Origin: Oligoflexia bacterium
GTDB taxonomy: Bacteria > Bdellovibrionota > Bdellovibrionia > JABDDW01
Assembly: GCA_016715815.1 (NCBI GenBank)
Contig: JADJXN010000002.1
Span: forward strand, 310,001-374,000
DNA: 64,000 nt
Direction: 5' to 3'
Part shown: positions 33,331-41,380 of the stretch, piece after piece
How the letters are laid out: the number at the start of each line of letters is the position of its first letter
How positions within the stretch are numbered: the stretch's first letter is position 1
The notes under the pieces: model-generated
What the model saw: only the letters and a program-made list of their open reading frames with translations
Told to the model about the DNA's origin: nothing
Database searches by the model: none
Translations under genes and position numbers: made by a program

Positions 33331-34464
33331 TTACCTTTTTAAGTTTTTTACTTTATTTTTATATTCTGTCTTTAAGGGAGTGTCTTGTAAAGTGTCGCTC
33401 AATTTTTTAAGAAGCTCTTTTTGCTCTGAAGTTAAATGATCTGGCACATCAACAACTACTTTGACAAATAAATCACCAGAGCCAAAGCCGCCTAAGTGCG
33501 AAAATCCCTTGCCTTTAATTCTAAATACTTTCCCACTGGGTGTGCCAGGGGGAATTTTTAGCGCAATGTTTCCTTGCAAAGAGGCGACAGAGGCCTCAAC
33601 CCCTAAAGCAAGCTCAGGAAAGCTTAAGGGGAGCTCACAAACAATATCATCGTCTTGGCGTTCAAAAAGAGGGTGCTCATTTAATTGAATTACAACATAT
33701 AAATCGCCTGGGTCGCCGCCATGGGGGCCCGCATCACCTTCATTTTTTAACTTAAGCCTTTGTCCAGTATTAACGCCTGCAGGAACAGTTACAGAAAGTT
33801 TTGAGGCGGCTTGTGTAACCCCTTGGCCCTTACATGTGCCACAAGGGTCTTTAATAATTTGACCACTTCCTTGGCATTGGGGGCAAGGACGTGAGACTGC
33901 AAAAAAACCTTGCTGAAAACGCACCTCTCCTAGACCGTTGCATTGACTACACTTTACTTTTCCAGTACCAGATTTAGATCCTGTGCCTTTACAAGTCGTG
34001 CAGCCTTTGTTGCGCATAAAATTTATTTGTTTTTCACAGCCAGTTGCAGCTTCTTCAAAACTAACATTTAAAGTATAGCGAAGATCAGCTCCTCTTGGCT
34101 TTTCTCTTGAGCGTGACCGGCGTGCGCCACTAGAGGCTCCAAAAAAATCTCCAAATACATCATTAAAAATATCTTGAAAACTTCCAGCGTCTCCAAAGCC
34201 GCCAAACCCACCTTGACCAAAGCCTGGGCCACCAGCGCCACCAGCGGAATGGCCGAATTGATCATACATTTGTCGTTTTTTTTCGTTACTTAAAACGTCA
34301 TAAGCTTCGGAGACCTCTTTAAATTTTTCCTCAGCTTCTTTGTTGCCGGGGTTTTTATCTGGGTGGTGTTGCATGGCAAGTTTTCGGTAGGCCTTTTTTA
34401 GCTCGTCGCCTGAAGCGCCACGCTTAACACCTAAAACCTCATAGTAATCTCGCTTTTGTGCCAT
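33331..34464 (-). CDS. dnaJ: Chaperone protein DnaJ
   Basis: The Hsp40 co-chaperone stimulates DnaK ATPase. J domain at 1-70 with QHHPDKNPG (HPD at about 33-35), a Gly/Phe-rich region at about 75-110, and four CxxCxGxG zinc-binding repeats at about 150-215 (CTTCKGTG, CSQCNGLG, CPQCQGSG, CGTCKGQG). The C-terminal substrate domain follows. At 377 residues it is full length. grpE is directly upstream with one base between; dnaK is not in the window. Confidence 0.97.
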   Translation of the reverse strand: MAQKRDYYEVLGVKRGASGDELKKAYRKLAMQHHPDKNPGNKEAEEKFKEVSEAYDVLSNEKKRQMYDQFGHSAGGAGGPGFGQGGFGGFGDAGSFQDIFNDVFGDFFGASSGARRSRSREKPRGADLRYTLNVSFEEAATGCEKQINFMRNKGCTTCKGTGSKSGTGKVKCSQCNGLGEVRFQQGFFAVSRPCPQCQGSGQIIKDPCGTCKGQGVTQAASKLSVTVPAGVNTGQRLKLKNEGDAGPHGGDPGDLYVVIQLNEHPLFERQDDDIVCELPLSFPELALGVEASVASLQGNIALKIPPGTPSGKVFRIKGKGFSHLGGFGSGDLFVKVVVDVPDHLTSEQKELLKKLSDTLQDTPLKTEYKNKVKNLKR

Positions 34465-34465
34465 T

Positions 34466-34969
34466 TTAGTTTTCCTTCACAGTGTTAACGACCACTTGTG
34501 CTGGGCGAATTACTTTTCCGTGAAGCTTATAAGCTTTTTTAAAAACTTCTGCTACGGTGTTATTGGCAATATTAGGATCACTGATGGAGCTAAGCGCTTC
34601 ATGAACATTTGGATCAAAGGGTTCACCAAAGCAAGGAACTTCTTGTACGCCAAAGCGCTCTAAGGATTTTTTAAATTGAGTAATAATAAGCTCAATTCCA
34701 TTTTTATAAGCCTCCAAGGTGTCGGCACTTACTGGCGTGTGTGCAGCTCTTTCAAGGTTATCTAAAATATTTAAAAATTCTCTTAAAGTGGGCTCCGCCC
34801 CAAACTTTACAAGCTCAGCTCTTTCTTTTATGACTTGCTTTCTGTAGTTGTCAAAATCAGCGCGCAAATACAGGTATTGTTTTTTGGCTTCGTCGAGCTC
34901 GTTTAATAAATTTTCAGCAGAGCCTTGCGCTTGTTCTTCTTGGGTTTTTTCAGTTTTGTCGTCTGTCAT
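34466..34969 (-). CDS. grpE: Nucleotide exchange factor GrpE
   Basis: GrpE (167 residues) releases ADP from DnaK. It has the long N-terminal coiled coil (about 20-85, YLYLRADFDNYRKQ) and the beta-wing domain (GVQEVPCFGEPFDPNVHEAL, VFKKAYKLHGKVIRPAQV). The ATG at 34969 has no ribosome site, and a good promoter lies directly in front, so the message may be almost leaderless. The gene precedes dnaJ; CIRCE elements are not seen. Confidence 0.95.
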   Translation of the reverse strand: MTDDKTEKTQEEQAQGSAENLLNELDEAKKQYLYLRADFDNYRKQVIKERAELVKFGAEPTLREFLNILDNLERAAHTPVSADTLEAYKNGIELIITQFKKSLERFGVQEVPCFGEPFDPNVHEALSSISDPNIANNTVAEVFKKAYKLHGKVIRPAQVVVNTVKEN

Positions 34970-34977
34970 GCCATAAG

Positions 34978-35006
34978 AATATGATTATACTACTGTTTTT
35001 TGTCAA
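34978..35006 (-). promoter_or_regulatory. Promoter of the grpE-dnaJ operon
   Basis: On the minus strand TTGACA (35006-35001) is followed after 17 bases by CATATT (34983-34978). A perfect TATAAT also lies at 34989-34984 but only 11 bases from the -35 box. Using CATATT, transcription would start within about 3 bases of the grpE ATG, consistent with the missing ribosome site. Confidence 0.55.
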
Positions 35007-35016
35007 CTACTGGCCC

Positions 35017-36153
35017 CTAATTAGGCAAAAAAGTAAGCTCTTTAAAAACCTGGTTTGAAACAAGAACACCCTTTTGGGATAAAAATAGTCTTTCAGGGTC
35101 TTCTCTTAAAAGGCCTTGTGATTTTAAAGTCGCCAGCTCTTTTGCGGCATATTTTTGAGGAGGATTTAAAAATTTATTCACAAAAGCATGCTTATTTAGT
35201 CCCGAGGTTTTTCTAAGTTGAGTATGAAAGTAATCCGTCAGCGCCTCTTGTTTACTTAAAACTTCATGGTACCCCAGGGTTTGCCAATTTAATTTTTTAA
35301 ACTTTGCATACTCTTCAATAGAGCGCGGGTTCCAAAATCTCGTGCCCCAACTACCCCATTTTATATAGCTATGGCTGCTTAGGCCTACGCCCCAATATTC
35401 TTGGTCATTCCAGTAGAGCAAATTGTGGCGGCTTTCATATGCGGGTAAGCTAAAATTACTAATCTCATATTTATTAAACCCACTTTGTGTGAGGGTTTCC
35501 TCAATTAGAGAAAACATTCTAATTTGATCTGCCTCCATGGGGCGGTTTTTAGCCATGGGGTTTGACTCAACAACGGTAAGGCAATAGGGGCTCACATGTT
35601 TTGGGGCGTAGCGAATAATAATATCAAGATCTTTTTTAAGGTCATCCATTGTTTGAAGCGGCAATGCAAAAAGAAGATCGACAGAATAATTAGAAACAAG
35701 GTCTTTAAAAAGAGCGAGCGTGTTTATGGTGTCACGGGCGGAGTGTTTTCTATTTGCTATTTTTAATAAATCGTCTCGAAAAGTTTGTGCGCCCAAAGAA
35801 AAACGGTTAACGCCCATAACTAAAAACGCAGTGATTTTTTTAGTATTCACAGTAGCAGGATTGACCTCAAGTGTTATTTCGCAATGCTCTTTTGGAGTAA
35901 AGCCACAGTCTTTAAGAGTTAAAAGTACTTTTCTTATAAGCTCTGGCTCAAGCAGCGAGGGGGTGCCACCGCCAAAATAAATAGTATCAACGGGGCGTGG
36001 TTTAATATGAGGCGCCTTCAATTTTATTTCTTCACAAACAAGATTGATGTATTCTTCAGGGGGTAGTATTTGAGAGGATTCATAGGTGGCAAAGTCACAG
36101 TAAACGCACCTTTGAAGACAATAAGGTATGTGAACATAAACACCAAAAGCCAT
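35017..36153 (-). CDS. hemW: HemW-like radical SAM protein (heme chaperone/coproporphyrinogen oxidase-like)
   Basis: A radical-SAM protein of about 378 residues with FGVYVHIPYCLQRCVYCDF, holding CxxxCxxC at about residues 12-19, then TIYFGGGTPSLLEPE and NRFSLGAQTFRD, typical of HemW. HemW binds heme and hands it to respiratory enzymes; older annotations call it oxygen-independent coproporphyrinogen III oxidase. The start at 36153 gives the normal N terminus; a 24-residue upstream extension (to 36225) is not family-like. The start lies only 17 bases from the divergent M16 protease start. There is no clear ribosome site. Confidence 0.92.
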   Translation of the reverse strand: MAFGVYVHIPYCLQRCVYCDFATYESSQILPPEEYINLVCEEIKLKAPHIKPRPVDTIYFGGGTPSLLEPELIRKVLLTLKDCGFTPKEHCEITLEVNPATVNTKKITAFLVMGVNRFSLGAQTFRDDLLKIANRKHSARDTINTLALFKDLVSNYSVDLLFALPLQTMDDLKKDLDIIIRYAPKHVSPYCLTVVESNPMAKNRPMEADQIRMFSLIEETLTQSGFNKYEISNFSLPAYESRHNLLYWNDQEYWGVGLSSHSYIKWGSWGTRFWNPRSIEEYAKFKKLNWQTLGYHEVLSKQEALTDYFHTQLRKTSGLNKHAFVNKFLNPPQKYAAKELATLKSQGLLREDPERLFLSQKGVLVSNQVFKELTFLPN

Positions 36154-36170
36154 AAGGTAGAGTGCTTTAA

Positions 36171-38798
36171 ATGCTGACAAAATTCCAACTAAAAAATAAA
36201 TTGAAAGTTTTACTAATCCAGTCACACAAAGCCCCTGTTGTTTCTGTTCAAGTATGGGTTAAGACTGGAAGTGCGGATGAAAAAAAGAATGAAGAAGGCC
36301 TTAGCCATTTTATTGAGCATCTTGTTTTTAAAGGAACTCAAAAATTTGGGGTGGGACAAATTGCCCAAATTGTTGAGGGAAGTGGAGGAGAATTAAATGC
36401 TTACACTACATTTGACCACACTGTATTTTATGTCACCCTTTCAAGTACTGAGCAGGAAGTGGGCCTTGAAGTTTTAAGCCAAATGATGGGGCACCCACGC
36501 TTTGACAATGCTGAAATAAATAAAGAGCGCGAAGTTGTCATTGAGGAAATAAAAAGATCTTTTGACAATCCATCACAGGTAGCAAGCCAGCAAATTTTTT
36601 CAACAGTTTATAAAAAACACCCTTATGGAATACCCATTATTGGCTATGACAAAAACATAAAAGCAGTAAGTACAAAAAAAATAGCAGAGTATTATAACGC
36701 CCGATATGTACCATCAAATATGTGTCTGGTGGTTACAGGAGACATTAATAAAAATAAAATCAAACCGCTGATAGAAAAATACTTTGCTGATTTTAAACCG
36801 AATAAACTGAAAAAAATTAAACGCTCAAAAGAGCCAAAACAAAAAAAACTTAACTACAATTACAAAACATCTGATTTTAAAGAGGCCATAGTTAATATTG
36901 CATTTAAGGTTCCGGGGGCCATTCACAAAGATGTCCCTGCTCTTGATTTATTGGGAATTATTTTAGGCTATGGAGACAGCTCAAGACTTGTAAAAAGGCT
37001 AAGGCTTAAAAGCCCCCTTGTGAGCTCCATTGCCTCAGGAAGTTATAACCCTCTTGATAATGGTATTTTTATTATTACTGCTCACCTTCAAATGAGCCGC
37101 ATTAAAGAAGTCCTTAGTGCAATTGCAGAGGAGCTCTCTTTGGTTTTAAAAGAAGCCGTTGGGATAGAGGAGCTTCAAAGTGCAAAGCTAAATATTGAGT
37201 CTGATGAGATTTATGGCCTTGAAACAGTAGATGGGCTAGCGCGCAAGGTGGGTTATTTTCAAACAATGGCAAAAGACCCAGAATATGTACAAAAATATTT
37301 AAACCTTTTAGAAAAAGTAACTCCAAAAGATGTGTTTAAGGTGGCAAGAAAATATCTAAACCCAAAGCAAATGAGTGTTTCAATTTTGCTTGATAAAAAA
37401 GAGTCTAAAGGTTTTAGCCAAAAACATTTTTTTGAAGAAATTTTGCAATTAAAATCAGACCTCACTAATGCCCTTAAAGTTAAACCGCCTAAAATGGCGA
37501 AAAAGAACATAAGTGGTAAAAAAATTAAAGTACCCCTTTCTTTAGAAAAAGCAAAACACGAAATAGAAAAAATTAACTTGCCAAACGGCGGCAGGCTTAT
37601 TTTAAAGCAAAACCCAGAGATCCCGCTTTTAAGTATTAAAATGGGCCAACTTGGTGGTTTAAGACAAGAAACTAAAAATAATAACGGCATAACCACACTG
37701 GTTTCTAATACCTGGGCGGCAGGAACTAAAAACTACAGCGAAGAAGAGATAGCAAAACTAATTGAAAGCCATGCTGGTTCTTATTCCTGCTTTGGCGGAA
37801 GAAATAGTATGGGGGTTAGTTTTGATATTTTAAGCCCTCACTTTAATGAGGTTGAGACAGCACTTGAGGATTTATTACTTCAGCCCACATTTAATTTTGA
37901 AAAAATCCAAAGAGAAGCACAAATTCAAATTGAAAATATAAAATCAAAAGAAGACAACCCTTCCAGTATTGCTATTCAAAAATTCATGGAAAATATTTTC
38001 ACCGGCCACCCTTATTCTATGGATGTTTTAGGCTCCCAAGAATTTTTAAGGCAAGCCACAACACAAGAGCTTTTAAGTTTTTTCAAAGCACAATGTGCGG
38101 CGGCTAACACAACATTTGTGGCAGTGGGGGATTTTGAAAAAAGCCAAATCAAAGAATTTTTTACTAGAGTTGATTCTCAAAAACCAAAAGGGGAAAAACA
38201 CACAAAGACATTTACAACAGAGCTTTTAGAGAAAGAAAAAAATATTTTTATTCCCCTTAAAAAAGAGCAAGCCCATATTGTTTTAGGCTATCGTGGCATT
38301 ACGCTTTCAGATGAGAAGAGATATATTCTTCAAATAATTCAAGCCATTTTATCTGGCCAAGGTGGAAGGTTATTTTTAGAGCTAAGGGATAAAGCTTCTT
38401 TAGCTTATACCGTTGCGCCCATTCAACTTTTAGGAATAGATACAGGTTATTTTGGAGCCTACATTGGTTGCTCACCAGAGAAAACGGAAACGGCCATTTC
38501 AATGCTGAAGGAAGAGTTTAATAAAATGGCCACATTTTTGGTGGATTATGATGAACTGGAAAGAGCCAAGAAATACTTGGTGGGTCAAAACCACATTGGC
38601 CTTCAAAGAAACTCTAGTCAGGCAAGCTCGATTTTATTTGACGAAATTTATGGGATAGATTGTGTAGAGGCTTTTGAGTTTTATAATAAAATAAAACATA
38701 TTGAGCCTAGCCAAGTGATTCATCTGGCCCAAGAGCTTTTTTTAAAGCCAGCAGTAACTGTCGTTGTGGGGCCAAACAAGCCTAAAGTAGGGTTTTAA
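36171..38798 (+). CDS. M16-family zinc metallopeptidase, two-domain
   Basis: An 875-residue insulinase-type protein with no signal peptide. The active half has the inverted zinc motif HFIEHLVFKGT (HxxEH at about residues 46-50) and a distal Glu region (NKEREVVIEEIKR near 118). The second half, from about 470, has the M16 fold without HxxEH (GGLRQETKNNNGITTLVSNT), as expected for the inactive partner domain. It ends with the RD-AYTV segment LRDKASLAYTV. It probably degrades peptides; some relatives process lantibiotics or signal peptides. It starts within the promoter area of the divergent hemW. Confidence 0.9.
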   Translation: MLTKFQLKNKLKVLLIQSHKAPVVSVQVWVKTGSADEKKNEEGLSHFIEHLVFKGTQKFGVGQIAQIVEGSGGELNAYTTFDHTVFYVTLSSTEQEVGLEVLSQMMGHPRFDNAEINKEREVVIEEIKRSFDNPSQVASQQIFSTVYKKHPYGIPIIGYDKNIKAVSTKKIAEYYNARYVPSNMCLVVTGDINKNKIKPLIEKYFADFKPNKLKKIKRSKEPKQKKLNYNYKTSDFKEAIVNIAFKVPGAIHKDVPALDLLGIILGYGDSSRLVKRLRLKSPLVSSIASGSYNPLDNGIFIITAHLQMSRIKEVLSAIAEELSLVLKEAVGIEELQSAKLNIESDEIYGLETVDGLARKVGYFQTMAKDPEYVQKYLNLLEKVTPKDVFKVARKYLNPKQMSVSILLDKKESKGFSQKHFFEEILQLKSDLTNALKVKPPKMAKKNISGKKIKVPLSLEKAKHEIEKINLPNGGRLILKQNPEIPLLSIKMGQLGGLRQETKNNNGITTLVSNTWAAGTKNYSEEEIAKLIESHAGSYSCFGGRNSMGVSFDILSPHFNEVETALEDLLLQPTFNFEKIQREAQIQIENIKSKEDNPSSIAIQKFMENIFTGHPYSMDVLGSQEFLRQATTQELLSFFKAQCAAANTTFVAVGDFEKSQIKEFFTRVDSQKPKGEKHTKTFTTELLEKEKNIFIPLKKEQAHIVLGYRGITLSDEKRYILQIIQAILSGQGGRLFLELRDKASLAYTVAPIQLLGIDTGYFGAYIGCSPEKTETAISMLKEEFNKMATFLVDYDELERAKKYLVGQNHIGLQRNSSQASSILFDEIYGIDCVEAFEFYNKIKHIEPSQVIHLAQELFLKPAVTVVVGPNKPKVGF

Positions 38799-38880
38799 AA
38801 TACCTATTTTTAAAAAAACATTAAATATTAGATAATTATAGATAAAAGGACGGCCAGTTTTTGCCGATTCCTATTTATAT

Positions 38881-39459
38881 ATGGTTGGTAAGAAGATCGC
38901 ACTGTGCCAAAAGCCTCAGGAGTTTTTTAAAGAGCGTGTTAACCAAGTCCTAACACGCAATAAAATATCTGTTTCTGAAAACGTTGAGTTTTACATAGTA
39001 GACCTCTTAGAGAGGTACATGTTTGTTAATAATTTAGATAACGATCCTTTGGCTATTCAGCTCTTAAAATCCCAAGAAAAGGGATTGCCAGAGGCGGATA
39101 AAATAAAAATTTTAAAAAAATTAGGAGACACTTCATTATATGTAAGTGGTTTTTTTGGAGACTCTTTAACTCGCAAAGTAATAGATTTAGATTATTACCG
39201 CCAAATGGGCTCCATTGCCTATAGGTCCCTTTCTGAATCCATTAAAGATCAACAGTTTCATGAGCTGTATTTTGAACTACACAACCACTTCTCTGGTTTT
39301 GTGTGTGTATTAAATGAAATGAGCCATGAGCTCTTGCCCAAAACTGATCAGGGTCTACTGCAGCTCTATGAGGCTTACCTAAAAACAGGTAGCCAGGCGG
39401 CTAAAAAATACCTAGTGGACCAGGGTTTATCACCCGTGCTAATAAAAAAGAATGTTTAA
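38881..39459 (+). CDS. Protein of unknown function (192 aa)
   Basis: A soluble 192-residue protein, mostly helical, with LYVSGFFGDSLTRKVIDLDY and YFELHNHFSGFVCVLNEMSH in the middle. These segments look like a conserved family in delta-proteobacteria, but I cannot name it. No signal or membrane segments. There is no ribosome site before the ATG; 82 bases of A+T-rich sequence separate it from the M16 gene. Its end overlaps tatB by 8 bp, so translation of tatB may depend on it. Confidence 0.7.
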   Translation: MVGKKIALCQKPQEFFKERVNQVLTRNKISVSENVEFYIVDLLERYMFVNNLDNDPLAIQLLKSQEKGLPEADKIKILKKLGDTSLYVSGFFGDSLTRKVIDLDYYRQMGSIAYRSLSESIKDQQFHELYFELHNHFSGFVCVLNEMSHELLPKTDQGLLQLYEAYLKTGSQAAKKYLVDQGLSPVLIKKNV

Positions 39460-39667
39460 CCTTGGTTTTGGTGAATTAGTTCTTTTAGCCGTTATTGGTC
39501 TTATTGTAATTGGCCCCAAACAACTTCCTCAAATTGCAAAGACTCTTGCGCGCACAATTAATGAATTTAAAAAAGCCATGAATGAAGTTTCAAATTCAGT
39601 AACTAATGAGCTTACATCCTCTGAGCCAGAGAAAAAATCATCAAAAGAAGATAATAAAAATGTCTGA
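39452..39667 (+). CDS. tatB: Sec-independent translocase subunit TatB/TatA
   Basis: A 71-residue protein with one N-terminal membrane helix and amphipathic helix: FGELVLLAVIGLIVIGPKQL then PQIAKTLARTINEFKKAMNE. The GPKQLP hinge is shared by TatA and TatB; TatB is favoured by its place directly before tatC, but a TatA role is possible. The C-terminal tail is polar (SEPEKKSSKEDNK). It overlaps tatC by 8 bp. Confidence 0.88.
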   Translation: MFNLGFGELVLLAVIGLIVIGPKQLPQIAKTLARTINEFKKAMNEVSNSVTNELTSSEPEKKSSKEDNKNV

Positions 39668-40397
39668 TGAAAAACAACCCCTAACAGAGCACTTGGGTGA
39701 GCTTAGAGCGCGCCTAATTAGAATTGTTTTTATTTTATTTTTTGGTTTTGTAGCCTGCTACGGCTTTAGTGAAAAAATATTTGAAGTAATTCGAGCGCCT
39801 ATATTGCCATTCTTACCGACAGGCGGACAGGGGCTGCACTATATTGGAGTTTTTGAAAAGTTCATGGCTCATTTAAAAGTAAGTTTTTTAGCGGGCGTGT
39901 TTTTAACTATGCCCTTTTGGCTTTACCAGGTCTGGAAATTTATTGCCCCTGGCCTTTACTCAAAAGAGAAAAAATATGCCATCAGTTTTATTTTTTCTGG
40001 AGTCTTACTATTTTTAAGTGGAGCCCTGTTTGCTTATTTTTTAGTAATGCCCGCTGCGTTTAAATTTTTAATTTCTTTTGGTGGTAGTGCTGATATCCCC
40101 ATTATTACAATTAATGAGTATTTAGATTTTATTATTAAATTCTTTCTTGGCTTTGGAGCCGCGTTTGAAATTCCACTGGTGATTGTATTTTTAGGAATGA
40201 TGGGCGTAGTGGATGTAACTTTTTTGAAAAAAAACAGGCGTTGGGCAATTTTAATTATGGCTGTTATCTCGGCTATTGTGACCCCGCCAGATGCTATAAG
40301 TATGGTGGCGCTTTTAGGCCCGCTCATTCTTTTATATGAGATTAGTATTGTTCTTGTTCGAATATTTGAGCCCAGTAAAAAATTCAACAATAACTGA
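39660..40397 (+). CDS. tatC: Sec-independent protein translocase TatC
   Basis: TatC forms the twin-arginine receptor complex. The start at 39660 gives MSDEKQPLTEHLGELRARLI, the normal TatC N terminus; a longer frame to 39606 is an extension into tatB. Six membrane helices are seen within 245 residues. The family marks include HLGELRARL, FLAGVFLTMPFWLYQVWKFI and FGAAFEIPLVIVFL. It makes a two-gene tatBC unit; twin-arginine substrates in this window are not obvious. Confidence 0.95.
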   Translation: MSDEKQPLTEHLGELRARLIRIVFILFFGFVACYGFSEKIFEVIRAPILPFLPTGGQGLHYIGVFEKFMAHLKVSFLAGVFLTMPFWLYQVWKFIAPGLYSKEKKYAISFIFSGVLLFLSGALFAYFLVMPAAFKFLISFGGSADIPIITINEYLDFIIKFFLGFGAAFEIPLVIVFLGMMGVVDVTFLKKNRRWAILIMAVISAIVTPPDAISMVALLGPLILLYEISIVLVRIFEPSKKFNNN

Positions 40398-40453
40398 CCC
40401 CCTATGATTTAACGCGTTAATTTGCTAAACCTTAATTGGCGATGGGGAGATGT

Positions 40454-41380
40454 ATGAAAAGAACAAGTTTACTTTTATTGTTATTAGCCAGTGTTATTTC
40501 TTTTACAACACACGCAAAAACTTTGAGTCTTCCGTTTGATCGGAAACTTAATGAAGAAAAAGTTTATCAGGCTATAAATGGGTCTTTTGAAAATCTGATT
40601 TCAAATATTCAAAATGATAAAATTGATCTAATAACGTATCAATCACCAGAAAACATTAAAGTACAATATTCAGCATATAAAAATTTAAAATTTTTAAGCC
40701 AAAAAGAATTTTTAGAGTTTACTAAAAGGTTGGGTTTATTTGCAAACCTTGATGGAGTTTTTATTTCTTCCTTAGATAAGGACGTCAGCTTATCTCAGAA
40801 TACGATTTTTATATCCACAGCCTCACCAAAATTAACTTTGGCGCACGAGTATATTCATGGACTTTTGTACCTAAGCTTAAATCAAAAAGAAAAAATGGAA
40901 TATGCAAACTCCGAAAACGAATACGCCCGGGCAAAAAAAACAATGGATTTTAGGTTTGAAAAAATACTTATTAAACCCACTCGTTTTACAGAAGTTCAAT
41001 GGCGAGATGATCTATTGCGCGCAACAGAGGATTACCTAAAAGCTACATATAACATTATTAAGTATCGCTTAGCGGAAGAAGTTATTATTGAGAGTCTTAT
41101 ACACAAACATGCAAATGCTTACGAAGTTGAATCATCCATAGAGCACATGTTTAAATCTGAAGCCTATGTTGTTACAAATTTTAAAAAAATTAAGAAAGAG
41201 CTTTTAGAAGACGGCATTAAATTCCCCGTTAAATGGTTTAAAAACGAATTTGCCGTTATTACACCAACTTTGCGTGAATCTTATGAGACAAAAAAGAAAA
41301 TTATGGAGCTTGAAGTTTTAGTTAATAAGGCAGAACTTGAAGTTAAAAAGCTAGAACAAATGGCAAGTATCTCTAAATAA
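40454..41380 (+). CDS. Secreted protein with HExxH zinc-peptidase motif
   Basis: A 308-residue exported protein (start 40454; GGGGAG five bases upstream) with signal peptide MKRTSLLLLLLASVISFTTH. The middle contains TLAHEYIHGLLYL, an HExxH motif at about residue 132, followed by a helical C-terminal half that ends in a coiled coil (about 275-305). No family name can be given. A third zinc ligand is not obvious: Glu residues follow at 23-40 positions. It could be a gluzincin-like peptidase acting on the envelope. Its 3' end overlaps the mutase gene on the other strand by 8 bp. Confidence 0.65.
   Translation: MKRTSLLLLLLASVISFTTHAKTLSLPFDRKLNEEKVYQAINGSFENLISNIQNDKIDLITYQSPENIKVQYSAYKNLKFLSQKEFLEFTKRLGLFANLDGVFISSLDKDVSLSQNTIFISTASPKLTLAHEYIHGLLYLSLNQKEKMEYANSENEYARAKKTMDFRFEKILIKPTRFTEVQWRDDLLRATEDYLKATYNIIKYRLAEEVIIESLIHKHANAYEVESSIEHMFKSEAYVVTNFKKIKKELLEDGIKFPVKWFKNEFAVITPTLRESYETKKKIMELEVLVNKAELEVKKLEQMASISK

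Noticed and set aside
40409..40420. 12-bp palindrome TTAACGCGTTAA after tatC
   Set aside because: Short and A+T-rich at its ends; expected by chance in a gap of this size and without T-run or second copy.
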